Assembly: GCF_006864455.1 (NCBI RefSeq) | Contig: NZ_QHLK01000001.1 | Span: forward strand, 1 to 64,000 | Reading direction: 5' to 3' | DNA: 64,000 nucleotides | DNA from: Campylobacter sp. MIT 97-5078 | Lineage (GTDB): Bacteria; Campylobacterota; Campylobacteria; Campylobacterales; Campylobacteraceae | In this document: in pieces, positions 17,738 through 29,833 of the stretch | How the letters are laid out: each line of letters opens with the position of its first letter | How positions within the stretch are numbered: position 1 is the stretch's first letter | Notes under the pieces: generated by a model | What the model saw: only the letters and a program-made list of their open reading frames with translations | The model's database searches: none | What the model was told of the DNA's origin: nothing | Program-made: the position numbers and the translations under genes

Positions 17738-18766
17738 TCAAAGTATGAGCATGGCATCTCCATAAGAATAAAAGCGGTAATTTTGTTTTATAGCCTCTTC
17801 ATACAGCCTTAATGTCGTTTTTCTACCTATAAAGCTTGCTACAAGCATGATAAGAGTGGATTTTGGTAGATGAAAATTGGTTAAAAAATAATAATTTTGC
17901 CTTAAAGGTGGATTATGAGGGTGCAAAAAAAGTGTGCATTCTCCGCTTTTTTGCTGAGTTCTTAAAAAGTTTTCAATCACTCTTGTCGTGGTGGTGCCAA
18001 CGCCAAGTATAGGTTCATCACTTTGCAAAAGCTTTATAAGCTTTTCATCTATGAAAAAGCGTTCAGCGTGCATTTTGTGCTCATTTAAAAACTCAGTTTC
18101 AACACTTTTAAAAGTCCCAGCACCCACATGCAAAGTAAGCGTGTAAATTTCATGTTTTAAGGCAAGTTTTTTAAGCTGGTTTTTTGAAAAATGAAGACTT
18201 GCAGTAGGTGCAGCAATGCTTCCTTTATGCCTTGCAAACTCGCTTTGATAATTAATCTCATCGCTTTTTTCATCAGTTCTTTTGATATAAGGAGGCAAAG
18301 GCACATGTCCGATTTTTTCAAGCTTTAAAAAAAGCTCATTTTCACTAAGTTCTTTTTGCGTATCAAAAAAACGCACCTTTCTAAAACCATCATCACCTAA
18401 CGCAACAACTTCAGCCTTTAAATTTAAATCAAATTCCAAAATATCTTTTGGCTTTATCCTGCCTTTAATCTGCACTAAAAAAAGTCCATTAGCTAAGGTT
18501 TTATGATATAAAAGTTCTATTTTTGCTCCACTTTGTTTTGTGCCATAAATTCGAGCCTTTATAACCTTAGTATCGTTAAAAACGATAGCACAAGGAGGTA
18601 AAAACTGCTCTAAATTTCCAAAAAAAGTATGCGTTATCTTTTCTTTTGCTCGCTCATAGACTAAAAGCTTGGCATTTTCTTTTGGTAAAATTGGTTTTGT
18701 GGCTATGAATTCTTGAGGCAAATTATAATCATAACTTGCGACACGCAAATCCTCGTCATTTCTCAT
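17738..18766 (-). CDS. queA: S-adenosylmethionine:tRNA ribosyltransferase-isomerase QueA
   Basis: QueA transfers the ribosyl part of SAM to 7-aminomethyl-7-deazaguanine in tRNA, forming epoxyqueuosine at the wobble position. The 342-residue form starts at ATG 18766 (MRNDEDLRVASYDYNLPQ); a longer in-frame start at 18805 would lie deep in tatC and adds 13 non-conserved residues. Signatures include YDYNLPQEFIATKP, VFNDTKVIKARIYGTK, GHVPLPPYIKR and APTASLHF, with VGAGTFKSV further on. It overlaps the end of tatC by 11 bases, so tatB-tatC-queA form one unit. Confidence 0.93.
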   Translation of the reverse strand: MRNDEDLRVASYDYNLPQEFIATKPILPKENAKLLVYERAKEKITHTFFGNLEQFLPPCAIVFNDTKVIKARIYGTKQSGAKIELLYHKTLANGLFLVQIKGRIKPKDILEFDLNLKAEVVALGDDGFRKVRFFDTQKELSENELFLKLEKIGHVPLPPYIKRTDEKSDEINYQSEFARHKGSIAAPTASLHFSKNQLKKLALKHEIYTLTLHVGAGTFKSVETEFLNEHKMHAERFFIDEKLIKLLQSDEPILGVGTTTTRVIENFLRTQQKSGECTLFLHPHNPPLRQNYYFLTNFHLPKSTLIMLVASFIGRKTTLRLYEEAIKQNYRFYSYGDAMLIL

Positions 18767-19496
18767 CAAGTGTTTCTTTTTGGGCTGGGTTGATTTTCTT
18801 AGCAATAAAGATAGAAAGCAAATATAACAAACACAAAGGTCCAGCCATCAAAAATTGAGAAAGCACATCAGGTGGAGTCATAAGGGCTGAAAAGATAAAG
18901 ATAACAAGCACTGCTACTCTAAAATGCTTTTTTAAAAAAGTATCATCAACAAGGTCAAGTTTTGCTAAAAAAAAGGTTAGCACAGGCATTTCAAAGGCTA
19001 AGCCAAAAGCAATCATTAGTTTTGTAAAAAAGCCTACATAAGGTCCAAGGCTGATTAATGGAGCTAAGTTTTGCGTTACAGCTCCAAAATGAATGAGAAA
19101 AGCAAACGCCATAGGCACAGCGATAAAATAGCAAAATCCAGCTCCAAGTAAAAACATAATGGTAGCTGAAACGACAAAAGGGATAACCATGCGTTTTTCA
19201 TTATCATAAAGTCCCGGAGCTATAAATTTCCAAAGTTGCCAAAAAATCACTGGTAAAGCAAGGATAAAGCCCGCAAAAAAACTCACCTTCATCGAAGTAA
19301 AGATAGGTTCAGTAAGCTCTGTGAAAGTCATTTTGTTTGAAAGTTCAGGCAGGGCATCACGAACAGGTTTAGTTAAAATACTGATAAGGTATTCATTGAA
19401 AAATAAGCACACGATAAAAAAGCCAAGAAGCACAACAACGCTGATAAAAAGCCTTTTTCTTAGCTCGATTAAATGAGGGCGAAGTTCTTCAAACAT
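18756..19496 (-). CDS. tatC: Twin-arginine translocase subunit TatC
   Basis: TatC is the receptor for RR-signal peptides in the Tat pathway and exports folded cofactor proteins such as NapA and NapG, which are also encoded in this window. The 246-residue protein has six predicted membrane helices. The N-terminal PHLIELRKRLFISV is the conserved cytosolic start that contacts the signal peptide, and FFAGFILALPVIFWQLWKFIAPGLYDNEKR is the family signature region. It overlaps tatB by 8 bases. Confidence 0.95.
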   Translation of the reverse strand: MFEELRPHLIELRKRLFISVVVLLGFFIVCLFFNEYLISILTKPVRDALPELSNKMTFTELTEPIFTSMKVSFFAGFILALPVIFWQLWKFIAPGLYDNEKRMVIPFVVSATIMFLLGAGFCYFIAVPMAFAFLIHFGAVTQNLAPLISLGPYVGFFTKLMIAFGLAFEMPVLTFFLAKLDLVDDTFLKKHFRVAVLVIFIFSALMTPPDVLSQFLMAGPLCLLYLLSIFIAKKINPAQKETLDEK

Positions 19497-19914
19497 GTTT
19501 TACCTCTTTTGACTCCCTAGTTTCTTGGTTTTTTTCTTTCATATCGTTTGAATTTAAATTTTTCTCATCAATATGTTTTTGGGCTTCTTTTAAGTCATTT
19601 TCTATGATACTAAGATCTTTTTTAATCTCATTTGTATCTGCTAGAATTTCTTTTTTTAGTTCGTCAAATTCCTCAAAACTAAGCTTTTTTCTTATGTTTT
19701 GATTATACTCTGAAAATTCATCTTTGTATTTTTGACTTTCTTCTTTAAGTTCGCTAAGTTGGAGTTCTTTTTCTATACTTTCTTTGGCTTCATTGACTTG
19801 TTTTTTAAGGGCTTTGATTATTTTAGCAATCTGTGCTATAGTGCTTGGTAATTTATCAGGTCCTAAGACTAAGATCGCTACGATAATAATAATGATGATC
19901 TCGCCCATACTCAT
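19489..19914 (-). CDS. tatB: Sec-independent translocase protein TatB
   Basis: This 141-residue protein has one short N-terminal membrane helix (IIIIIIVAILVLGP), the hinge GPDKLPSTIAQIAK, an amphipathic helix, and then a long charged coiled-coil tail (about 40-125), the expected TatB pattern. TatB partners with TatC in substrate recognition. ATG at 19914 follows AAGGA with good spacing. Position directly before tatC supports TatB rather than TatA; no tatA is present here, so it must be elsewhere. Confidence 0.9.
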   Translation of the reverse strand: MSMGEIIIIIIVAILVLGPDKLPSTIAQIAKIIKALKKQVNEAKESIEKELQLSELKEESQKYKDEFSEYNQNIRKKLSFEEFDELKKEILADTNEIKKDLSIIENDLKEAQKHIDEKNLNSNDMKEKNQETRESKEVKHV

Positions 19915-19979
19915 ACTTTTTCCTTTTAATATTTAAAACTCAAGGCTTAATTTTACACAAATTTGCCTAAAATTTCCTT

Positions 19980-21035
19980 TTAGTTTTGCAAAAATAAGAC
20001 AATTTCATCACTAAGCAAGAAATTTGTATTAAAAAAACGATGATTTTTGTAGATAAGCTTTTCTTTCTTGCTTAGAAACAAAGCTTTTTCAAGCTCTTTT
20101 TGACTCAGTCTTTTTTCATCTATGCCTACACAGCTTCTTAGTCCTAAAAATAAATGCTCTAAGTGCAAATCTTCTTTGCTTAAAAGTTCCATTTTTCGAA
20201 AGCAAGGCTCTTTGATATAGCTTTGTAAATTTGCTTTGGTATAAAAGCGTCTATCATCTTTAAAACCAACACTGCTTAAACCACAGCCTATATAGTTTTT
20301 ACCTTGCCAATAGGCTAAATTATGCTTGCATTTTTTACCAAAATTGCTTATCTCATACTGCTTCAAGCCTAAATTTTCTATATTTTTAATAAAATATTTC
20401 ATCAAATTTGAAGCATTTTTTTTATAATGCAATTTTTTGCTAAAAGCCGTATTATTTTCTATGCTAAGATGATACGCACTGATATGAGTAAAAAGCTTTT
20501 TTAAAGAATTTAAATTTGCAAGTTCAAAATCAAGCATTTTTTTTGTGTCCATTTTTGTATCATAAATCATATCGATATTTATATTTTTAAAGCCGACAAA
20601 ATTTGCGTTTTCAAGAGCTTCAAGCACCTCTTTAAAGCGATGTATGCGTCCTAGAAAATGAAGTTTTTTTTCATCAAAGCTTTGCACACCAAAAGAAATT
20701 CTATTCAAACCAAAACTTTTCATCATTTTAAGCCAATTTTTATCTGCTGAATTTGGATTAGCTTCACTTGTAAGCTCGGCATTTGGGGCTAAAAATGCTT
20801 GCAAAAACTCAAAAATAGGCTCGTAAAAATAAGCTTTAATCACGCTTGGTGTGCCCCCACCGATGAAAAGTGTTTGTATGCTTTGCTTTCGTGCGTTTAA
20901 TTGATAGAGTTGGGTTTTTATATCCTTAAGTAAAGCTGACATATAAGGTTTTTCAAGTTTATTTGTGGCTAAAGAAGTAAAAGCACAATAATGACACTTG
21001 CTTTCACAAAATGGGATATGAAGATATAAATGCAA
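19980..21035 (-). CDS. hemW: Radical SAM HemN/HemW-like protein
   Basis: This 351-residue radical SAM protein has the CxxxCxxC cluster in FCESKCHYCAFTS, close to the N-terminus. GGGTPSV, EANPNSADKNWL and RISFGVQSFDEKKLHFLGRIH are HemN/HemW landmarks. The form with no extension before the cysteines and a start MHLYLHIPFC fits HemW, a haem-binding chaperone for respiratory proteins, rather than true coproporphyrinogen dehydrogenase. It stands alone on the minus strand, 65 bases upstream of tatB and divergent from rppH. The superfamily is certain; HemW over HemN is a judgement. Confidence 0.85.
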   Translation of the reverse strand: MHLYLHIPFCESKCHYCAFTSLATNKLEKPYMSALLKDIKTQLYQLNARKQSIQTLFIGGGTPSVIKAYFYEPIFEFLQAFLAPNAELTSEANPNSADKNWLKMMKSFGLNRISFGVQSFDEKKLHFLGRIHRFKEVLEALENANFVGFKNINIDMIYDTKMDTKKMLDFELANLNSLKKLFTHISAYHLSIENNTAFSKKLHYKKNASNLMKYFIKNIENLGLKQYEISNFGKKCKHNLAYWQGKNYIGCGLSSVGFKDDRRFYTKANLQSYIKEPCFRKMELLSKEDLHLEHLFLGLRSCVGIDEKRLSQKELEKALFLSKKEKLIYKNHRFFNTNFLLSDEIVLFLQN

Positions 21036-21135
21036 AAATAAGCCTTAATTTAAATGGAATTTGAGAAAATTTTAATAAAAAATTGATTTATATTAGGTTA
21101 AAATTAGACTAAAAAAATAAAAAGTTGAGTTAGAT

Positions 21136-21609
21136 TTGATACAAGTTGAGAAAAAATACAGATTAAATGTCGCTGCAGTAGTGCTTTCAAGCACCTATCC
21201 TTTTGAGTGTAAGATAATGCTTGCAAAGCGAAATGATATAGATAATATTTGGCAATTCCCTCAAGGAGGTATTGATGCTGGAGAAAATCCGAAAACTGCT
21301 TTATTAAGAGAGCTTGAAGAGGAGATAGGCACGGCTGAAGTTGAGATTATCAGTGAGTATCCAAAGTGGTTGCAGTATGATTTTCCAGGCAAGGTAAGCG
21401 AGAAAATGTATCCTTATGATGGACAAAGACAAAAGTATTTTTTGGTGCGTTTAAAGGCAAATGCAAGGATAAATTTACAAACCAAAGAACCAGAATTTGA
21501 AGAGTATAAATTTGTAGATTTAAAAAAGCTTTTTGCGATGATCCATCATTTTAAAAGACCTTTATATGTTAAGGTGATTCGGTATTTTCAAGAGAAAGGA
21601 TTTATGTAA
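21136..21609 (+). CDS. rppH: RNA pyrophosphohydrolase (Nudix, RppH/NudA)
   Basis: RppH removes pyrophosphate from 5'-triphosphate RNA ends, triggering mRNA decay, and hydrolyses dinucleoside polyphosphates. The 157-residue protein has a complete Nudix box: Gly44, Glu50, Arg58-Glu59, Glu62-Glu63, Gly65 in GIDAGENPKTALLRELEEEI. WQFPQGG precedes it and the C-terminal FKRPLYVKVIRYF is typical. The start is TTG at 21136. The stop overlaps the lysC start by one base, so both are one unit. A TTAAAATTAG -10-like sequence lies near 21095-21104. Confidence 0.93.
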   Translation: MIQVEKKYRLNVAAVVLSSTYPFECKIMLAKRNDIDNIWQFPQGGIDAGENPKTALLRELEEEIGTAEVEIISEYPKWLQYDFPGKVSEKMYPYDGQRQKYFLVRLKANARINLQTKEPEFEEYKFVDLKKLFAMIHHFKRPLYVKVIRYFQEKGFM

Positions 21610-22814
21610 TGCTTATCGTTCAAAAGTATGGTGGAACGAGCGTTGGGGATTTAAAGCGTATAGAAGAAGTCGCTAAAAGGGTTATAAAGACAAAAAAAGA
21701 GTGTGCAAAGCTTGTGGTTGTTGTTTCTGCGATGAGTGGGGTGACAAACGAGCTTATAGATTATGCTCATCATTTTTCAAAACAGCCTAATGCCAAAGAT
21801 ATGGATATGCTCTTAAGTAGTGGCGAACGTATTGCTTCAGCATTATTAAGCATAGCTTTAAATGAACAAGGCTATAAAGCTCTTTCTTTTTCAGGCAGAA
21901 AAGCTGGTATTCTCACAGATAGCGTTTTTACTAAAGCAAGGATAGAAAAGATCGATACAAGAGCTTTGCAAGAAGCCTTAAATAATGATTACATCGTTGT
22001 TGTGGCTGGTTTTCAAGGTGTCAATGAAAAAGGTGAAGTAACAACGCTTGGACGTGGGGGAAGTGATTTGAGTGCTGTGGCTTTGGCGGGTGCTTTAAGG
22101 GCTGATTTATGCGAAATCTATACTGATGTTGATGGAGTTTATACAACCGATCCACGCATAGAACCAAAAGCAAGAAAACTTGATAGAATTTCTTATGAAG
22201 AAATGCTTGAACTTGCAAGTTTAGGGGCAAAAGTGCTTCAAAATCGTTCTGTGGAGCTGGCTAAAAAACTTGATGTAAAACTCATCACAAGAAGCAGTTT
22301 TAATAACAATGAAGGAACAATTATTACGAAAGAGGAAGGTATGGAACAAGCTTTAGTAAGTGGTATAGCTATGGACAAAAACCAAGCAAGGGTGACTTTA
22401 AGACAGATTGAAGATAAGCCCGGAATTGCAGCTGAAATTTTTTCAGCCCTTGCAGCAAGAAATATCAATGTTGATATGATTATTCAAAATGTCGGTGTCG
22501 ATGGAGCGACAAATTTAGGCTTTACTGTGCCTGAAAATGATCTTGACTTAGCCAAAGAAACAATGCAAAATATTTTAGGGGCTAAGAGTTTGATTGAAAC
22601 AGATAAAGAGGTTGTGAAAGTTTCAGTTGTGGGCGTTGGTATGAAATCACACTCCGGCGTAGCTTCAGCTGCTTTTCAGTGCCTTGCAAATGAGGGTATA
22701 AACATACAAATGATCTCTACAAGCGAGATTAAAATTTCAATGATAGTGCAAGAAAAATATGGCGAACTTGCCCTAAGAGCTTTACATAAAGTGTATAAGC
22801 TGGACGAAAAATGA
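21609..22814 (+). CDS. lysC: Aspartate kinase
   Basis: This enzyme phosphorylates aspartate, the first committed step to lysine/diaminopimelate, threonine and methionine. The 401-residue protein has KYGGTSVG at the N-terminus, SSGERIASALLS, GFQGVNEKGEVTTLGRGGSD and the IYTDVDGVYTTDPR region. Two C-terminal ACT domains (about 265-400; KPGIAAEIFSALAARNINVD and HSGVASAAFQCLANEGINI) give feedback control. It is tightly linked to rppH upstream and overlaps hobA by four bases downstream, as in C. jejuni. Confidence 0.96.
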   Translation: MLIVQKYGGTSVGDLKRIEEVAKRVIKTKKECAKLVVVVSAMSGVTNELIDYAHHFSKQPNAKDMDMLLSSGERIASALLSIALNEQGYKALSFSGRKAGILTDSVFTKARIEKIDTRALQEALNNDYIVVVAGFQGVNEKGEVTTLGRGGSDLSAVALAGALRADLCEIYTDVDGVYTTDPRIEPKARKLDRISYEEMLELASLGAKVLQNRSVELAKKLDVKLITRSSFNNNEGTIITKEEGMEQALVSGIAMDKNQARVTLRQIEDKPGIAAEIFSALAARNINVDMIIQNVGVDGATNLGFTVPENDLDLAKETMQNILGAKSLIETDKEVVKVSVVGVGMKSHSGVASAAFQCLANEGINIQMISTSEIKISMIVQEKYGELALRALHKVYKLDEK

Positions 22815-23350
22815 GTGAAAATATCCTAAGCTATGCCCTAAAAAGTATTCGTGAAGGTGGCAGTTCTATGGCGTGGCTGGAGACAAGGAGGCTTGAGCTT
22901 GTGCCACTTTTAAGTGCGAGATTAAGGCTTTTGGTGCTTGAAAATAAACCTTTCGTGCTGATGTGCGATGAAGAGCGAACTTGGTATGAGTCATATTTGC
23001 TTGAAAATATCAATGCCAAAGCATATCGTCCGCTTGTGCCTGTTTTTTCTTTACAAGCCTTATGCAAAAAAAAAATCGAAAAGAGCGAGGATATAGCTCT
23101 TTTAAATGATTTGCTTGAGCTTGCATTTCCTAATGGTTTTGTGTATTTTTACATAGGTTCAAATTTAGATAAAAAAGCCCAAATTGCAAAGTCAAAAGAT
23201 GATAGTTTGCTTTGGCTTTTTGATGAGGATTTACAAAATAGTTTTTATCTTAATAGCAAAGATAAGGACTTAGATAACAAGCTATTAGCACTTTATAGGC
23301 TTTTTGATGAAATGCTTGATGCGATTTTGTTTTCAAGGGTGAGCCTTTGA
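22811..23350 (+). CDS. hobA: DnaA initiator-associating factor HobA
   Basis: HobA is specific to epsilonproteobacteria. It forms a tetramer that binds DnaA domain I and organises DnaA at oriC. This 179-residue protein matches the known C. jejuni/H. pylori family in length, in start (ILSYALKSIREGGSSMAWLE) and in CDEERTWYESYLL. Overlaps of four bases on both sides (lysC and holB) place it in a continuous operon. Its presence strongly supports the taxonomic assignment of the window. Confidence 0.9.
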   Translation: MSENILSYALKSIREGGSSMAWLETRRLELVPLLSARLRLLVLENKPFVLMCDEERTWYESYLLENINAKAYRPLVPVFSLQALCKKKIEKSEDIALLNDLLELAFPNGFVYFYIGSNLDKKAQIAKSKDDSLLWLFDEDLQNSFYLNSKDKDLDNKLLALYRLFDEMLDAILFSRVSL

Positions 23351-23954
23351 GTTTTGTCAGCAAAATTCTTATCAGTGATGATTTTGAGGGTTTGAAAGAA
23401 AAGTTTATCAAAGAATTTGGTGAAAAAAAATTACGTTTTATCCCAAAAATGCCAGCAAATGAACTTTTAATGGAAGATGCTAGAGCCATAGAAAAAGAAA
23501 GTTATATAGCAGAAAATACTGAAAAAATCATCATCATCATGGCAAAGGCTTTTCGTATTGAAGCACAAAATTTCTTGCTTAAGCTCCTTGAAGAACCACC
23601 AAGAAATATTAAATTTCTCATCATCAGCCCTTCAAAAAATTTGCTTTTGCCAACCATACGCTCAAGGCTGATTTGTGAGAATTTAAAGCCTAAAAAAGTA
23701 AGAAAAGTCCTAGAACTTAATTTTGAAAATCTTGATTTAAAAGAAATTCTTGCTTTTTTACAAAAAAATGAAAGTTTAGATAAAGGCGAGCTAATGGAGC
23801 TTATCGCTCAGCTTGGACTAGAAGCAAGTAAAAATAAAAATTTAAGCGAAGAAGAACTTGAGTTTTTTTATGAAGCTTATGAGCTTGCAAAGCTTAATTC
23901 AAAGCCAAGTATCTTACTTTCAAGCTTACTTTTAACACTATATAAGGCAAAATA

Positions 23955-23955
<1 letters not shown>
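23347..23955 (+). CDS. holB: DNA polymerase III delta' subunit
   Basis: This 202-residue clamp-loader subunit has the short epsilonproteobacterial form. It lacks an obvious Walker A, as delta' subunits usually do, but has the AAA+ region IIIIMAKAFRIEAQNFLLKLLEEPPRN followed by FLIISPSKNLLLPTIRSRL, the sensor/SRC-type motif region of delta'. It joins hobA (DnaA regulation), so two replication genes are adjacent. The stop overlaps the folP start by one base. Confidence 0.85.
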
Positions 23956-27052
<3,097 letters not shown>

Positions 27053-27053
27053 T

Positions 27054-28034
27054 ATGCGATTTTTTACCCTTTTTTCACTCTTTGCATTTTGCTTACTTTG
27101 GCAGGAGCTATACTTTGCCTTTGCGTTTTTGCTTTTGCCTTTATATGTGATATTTTATGAGCTTTTTATCTTTTTAAAAGCAAGAAAAATGATCATTAAA
27201 AGAGCAACTTTAAGGCAAAATACCTTGTTTTATAGGCTTACTAATGGGGATTTTTTACCAAGAAGTCTAGCTTTTGTTTTTGCTTTTGGTATTTGGCTTC
27301 ATTTAGTTTTGAATTTAATGCTAGCTGGATTTTTGGAATTACTTTTTTTATTTGTTATTTTTCCATGTTTTTTTGTGCTTGCTGTTTTATTTTTTAGAAC
27401 TCAGTTTAAAAAACACCCTTATAATATCTTTAAATTTATACTTTTTGCAAGCTTACCTTGTGCCTTTTTTTATGCTTTAGCTCAAGTTTTTTTGCTTGAA
27501 AAAACAGAAGCTTTTTCGTATATTAGTAGCAATATTGATGCGTATAAAACAAGCTCGATTGCTTTTATTGATACGCTTTCTCAAGCCTTGCATATGCTTT
27601 TGGTGTTTAAAAATTTTTTATTACTGTTAAGTGATGATTTGAGTATTTATTTTGTTGTATTTTGCTTTGATTTTATGAATTTTTTTACTCAAGCTCTAGG
27701 TTTTGGTTTGATTTATAGCTTTGCGTTTAAGGGCAATATAGATTTTTTCTTATGCCTTATTTTTGGACTTTTGCTTTTGTTTTTATATGATGAAAAGAAA
27801 AATGAGGAGCACAAATACCAAGATAAAATTCCTGTTTTTATGCAAAATTTAGATCAAAGCTCGCTTTTTTTTGATGAAAATTTAAGTCTTTTAAGGCAAA
27901 AAAATCAAAATTTTTATAAAGAGCTTAAAAATTTAAGAAGCTTGCTTGATAAAAATGCCTTTGATATGGGAATTTGGTGGTTTTCAAATGATAAAGATAG
28001 GCTTAAAAAAGACTTAGATGAGCTCTTGCGATGA
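27054..28034 (+). CDS. Polytopic inner-membrane protein of unknown function
   Basis: This 326-residue protein starts two bases after ligA and overlaps tlyA by four. It is very rich in Phe and Leu, with perhaps six to seven membrane segments (about 3-35, 75-112, 120-150, 185-205, 212-240) and a charged C-terminal cytosolic tail of about 80 residues. No catalytic or transport motif was recognised. A protein of the same kind occupies this place between ligA and tlyA in C. jejuni, so it is conserved within the genus; its role is unknown. Confidence 0.75.
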   Translation: MRFFTLFSLFAFCLLWQELYFAFAFLLLPLYVIFYELFIFLKARKMIIKRATLRQNTLFYRLTNGDFLPRSLAFVFAFGIWLHLVLNLMLAGFLELLFLFVIFPCFFVLAVLFFRTQFKKHPYNIFKFILFASLPCAFFYALAQVFLLEKTEAFSYISSNIDAYKTSSIAFIDTLSQALHMLLVFKNFLLLLSDDLSIYFVVFCFDFMNFFTQALGFGLIYSFAFKGNIDFFLCLIFGLLLLFLYDEKKNEEHKYQDKIPVFMQNLDQSSLFFDENLSLLRQKNQNFYKELKNLRSLLDKNAFDMGIWWFSNDKDRLKKDLDELLR

Positions 28035-28810
28035 GATATGATATTTTTGTCAGTAAAAAGCTTGAAATTTCAAGGAACAAAGCCCTAGAGCTAATCGAAA
28101 ACAAACAAATTATGCTTAATCAAAGCTTTTTTAAACCAGCCTTTGATATAAATGCTTATTATCTAAGCTTAAAGGGCGGGTGTGCCAAGCAAGAGCTAAC
28201 GCAAAAAGAGCTTTTAGAAAGCCAAGCTTTAAATTTAAAGCTTTTAAACCAACTCTATGTTTCAAGAGCAGCTTTTAAACTTGAGGCATTTTTAAAAGAA
28301 ATTAGGCTTGATATAAGAGGTAAAAGTTGCCTTGATATAGGTTCTAGCACGGGTGGTTTTGTGCAGGTTTTGCTTGAAAATGAAGCTAAGAGTGTGTTTG
28401 CTTTAGATGTTGGAGCAGGGCAATTGCATGAAAGCTTGCGTTTAAACTCAAGGGTAAAAAGTCTTGAAAATACTGATTTAAGAGACTTTGCAAAGAGTTA
28501 TGAGGGGCAAAAATTTGAGTTTATTACTTGTGATGTGAGCTTTATCTCGCTTTTGCATTTGCTTAGTTTTATTGATAGGCTTGCAAAAGCTTATATCATT
28601 TTGCTTTTTAAGCCTCAATTTGAAGTTGGTAAGCAAGCAAAAAGAGATAAAAAAGGCGTTTTAAAAGATGAAAAAGCCATCAATTTGGCAAGAAAAGACT
28701 TTGAAAAAGCCTGTATGCAACTTGACTGGCTTTTACAAACAAGTATAAAATCAAGCTTAAAAGGAAAGGAAGGCAATGTCGAGTATTTTTACCTGTATTC
28801 AAAAAGATAG
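28031..28810 (+). CDS. tlyA: TlyA family rRNA 2'-O-methyltransferase / haemolysin
   Basis: TlyA methylates 2'-O-ribose in rRNA (C1409 of 16S, and C1920 of 23S in some types). Loss affects ribosome function and capreomycin sensitivity. The 259-residue protein has an N-terminal S4 RNA-binding domain (residues ~1-60; FVSKKLEISRNKALELIENK) and an FtsJ-like SAM domain with CLDIGSSTGGFVQVLLENEA. The later FKPQFEVGK block carries the catalytic-type Lys. It overlaps ribF by 35 bases, an unusually long overlap, indicating tight coupling. Confidence 0.92.
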   Translation: MRYDIFVSKKLEISRNKALELIENKQIMLNQSFFKPAFDINAYYLSLKGGCAKQELTQKELLESQALNLKLLNQLYVSRAAFKLEAFLKEIRLDIRGKSCLDIGSSTGGFVQVLLENEAKSVFALDVGAGQLHESLRLNSRVKSLENTDLRDFAKSYEGQKFEFITCDVSFISLLHLLSFIDRLAKAYIILLFKPQFEVGKQAKRDKKGVLKDEKAINLARKDFEKACMQLDWLLQTSIKSSLKGKEGNVEYFYLYSKR

Positions 28811-29618
28811 TATAGAAAGTCTTGCTATAGGTAGGTTTGATGGAATGCACCTTGGGCATTTCAAGCTTTTTTCCTATCTTGATAAAAATCCAGCACTTTT
28901 GCTTATTGATACAAAAAAGCCTTTTGCACTCACAAGCTTAGAGGATAAAAAAGAGCTTGTAAATTTTGAGTTCATTAATGTGAGCTTTTCTTTGCTTAAA
29001 GGACTGAGTGGAGAGGCGTTTTTAAGGCTTTTAAGGCTTGAGTTTAAGAATTTAAAAAAGATCGTCGTGGGTGAGGATTTTCGTTTTGGTAAAGATAGGG
29101 CTTTAGCTGCAAAAGACATTGAGCCTTTAAGTGGGATTAAAACGCTCATTGTAAAGGAGTTTGAACTTGATGGGGTAGGAGTGCATTCAAGTAAGATTAA
29201 GGAGTTTTTAAGTGAGGGATTGATTGAAAAGGCAAATGCTTTTTTAGGTAGAAGCTACAAGGTTAGCGGGGAACTTATCAGTGGGCAAGGACTTGGTTCA
29301 AAAGAACTTTTTGCTACATTAAATCTTGATACAAAAGAGCAGTATTTTTTACCTAAAAATGCGGTATATGCAAGCCATACTATAGTGCAAAATCAGCGTT
29401 TTAAAAGTGTAAGTTTTATAGGTAAACGCTTAAGCACTGATGAAAAGTTCAGTATAGAAACGCATATTATCGAGCCTTTTGGGCTTAAAGTTTTAAAAAA
29501 TGAGCCCATAGCCTTAGAATTTAAAGCTTTTTTAAGAGAAAATCAAAAATTTAACACCCTTATCGAGCTTAAAGCTCAAATTCAAAAGGATATTAACAAG
29601 GCTTTATCTTTGCTTTGA
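28776..29618 (+). CDS. ribF: Bifunctional riboflavin kinase / FAD synthetase
   Basis: RibF makes FMN and then FAD from riboflavin. The 280-residue protein has an N-terminal nucleotidyltransferase domain (AIGRFDGMHLGHFKLF, VGEDFRFGKDR, HSSKIKEFLSEG) and a short C-terminal riboflavin-kinase domain (about 180-280) that keeps TLNLDTKEQYFLPKNAVYAS in place of the usual TANL...K..P..GVY. The kinase half looks divergent compared with E. coli. It is the last gene in the rppH-to-ribF run and is followed by a strong hairpin. Confidence 0.88.
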   Translation: MSSIFTCIQKDSIESLAIGRFDGMHLGHFKLFSYLDKNPALLLIDTKKPFALTSLEDKKELVNFEFINVSFSLLKGLSGEAFLRLLRLEFKNLKKIVVGEDFRFGKDRALAAKDIEPLSGIKTLIVKEFELDGVGVHSSKIKEFLSEGLIEKANAFLGRSYKVSGELISGQGLGSKELFATLNLDTKEQYFLPKNAVYASHTIVQNQRFKSVSFIGKRLSTDEKFSIETHIIEPFGLKVLKNEPIALEFKAFLRENQKFNTLIELKAQIQKDINKALSLL

Positions 29619-29778
29619 GAATTTAAAAGTGATATATTTTTTCTAACATTGCTATAAAACAAAACAAAAAAAATTCAAAGTAAAATGTTTTATTGAAAAG
29701 CAAAATTACACCTAATGAGATATTTTAGAAAAATTATTATAGAAGATGCACTGCAAGGTATGGATTCTTAGCTAAAGC

Positions 29779-29811
29779 TTTGCGATGACATATCAAGCTT
29801 GTCATCGCAAA
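29779..29811. terminator. Strong palindrome between convergent ribF and flgH
   Basis: TTTGCGATGACA (29779-29790) and TGTCATCGCAAA (29800-29811) form a perfect 12-bp stem with a 9-base loop. It lies between two convergent genes, so it can serve as a bidirectional terminator. Together with the upstream bases from about 29760 (TGGATTCTTAGCTAAAGC) it also resembles the dispersed palindromic TGGATT...GC...ATGACA elements found in several bacterial genomes. Confidence 0.65.
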
Positions 29812-29833
29812 TTTATAGTTTGTCTTTAGTATT

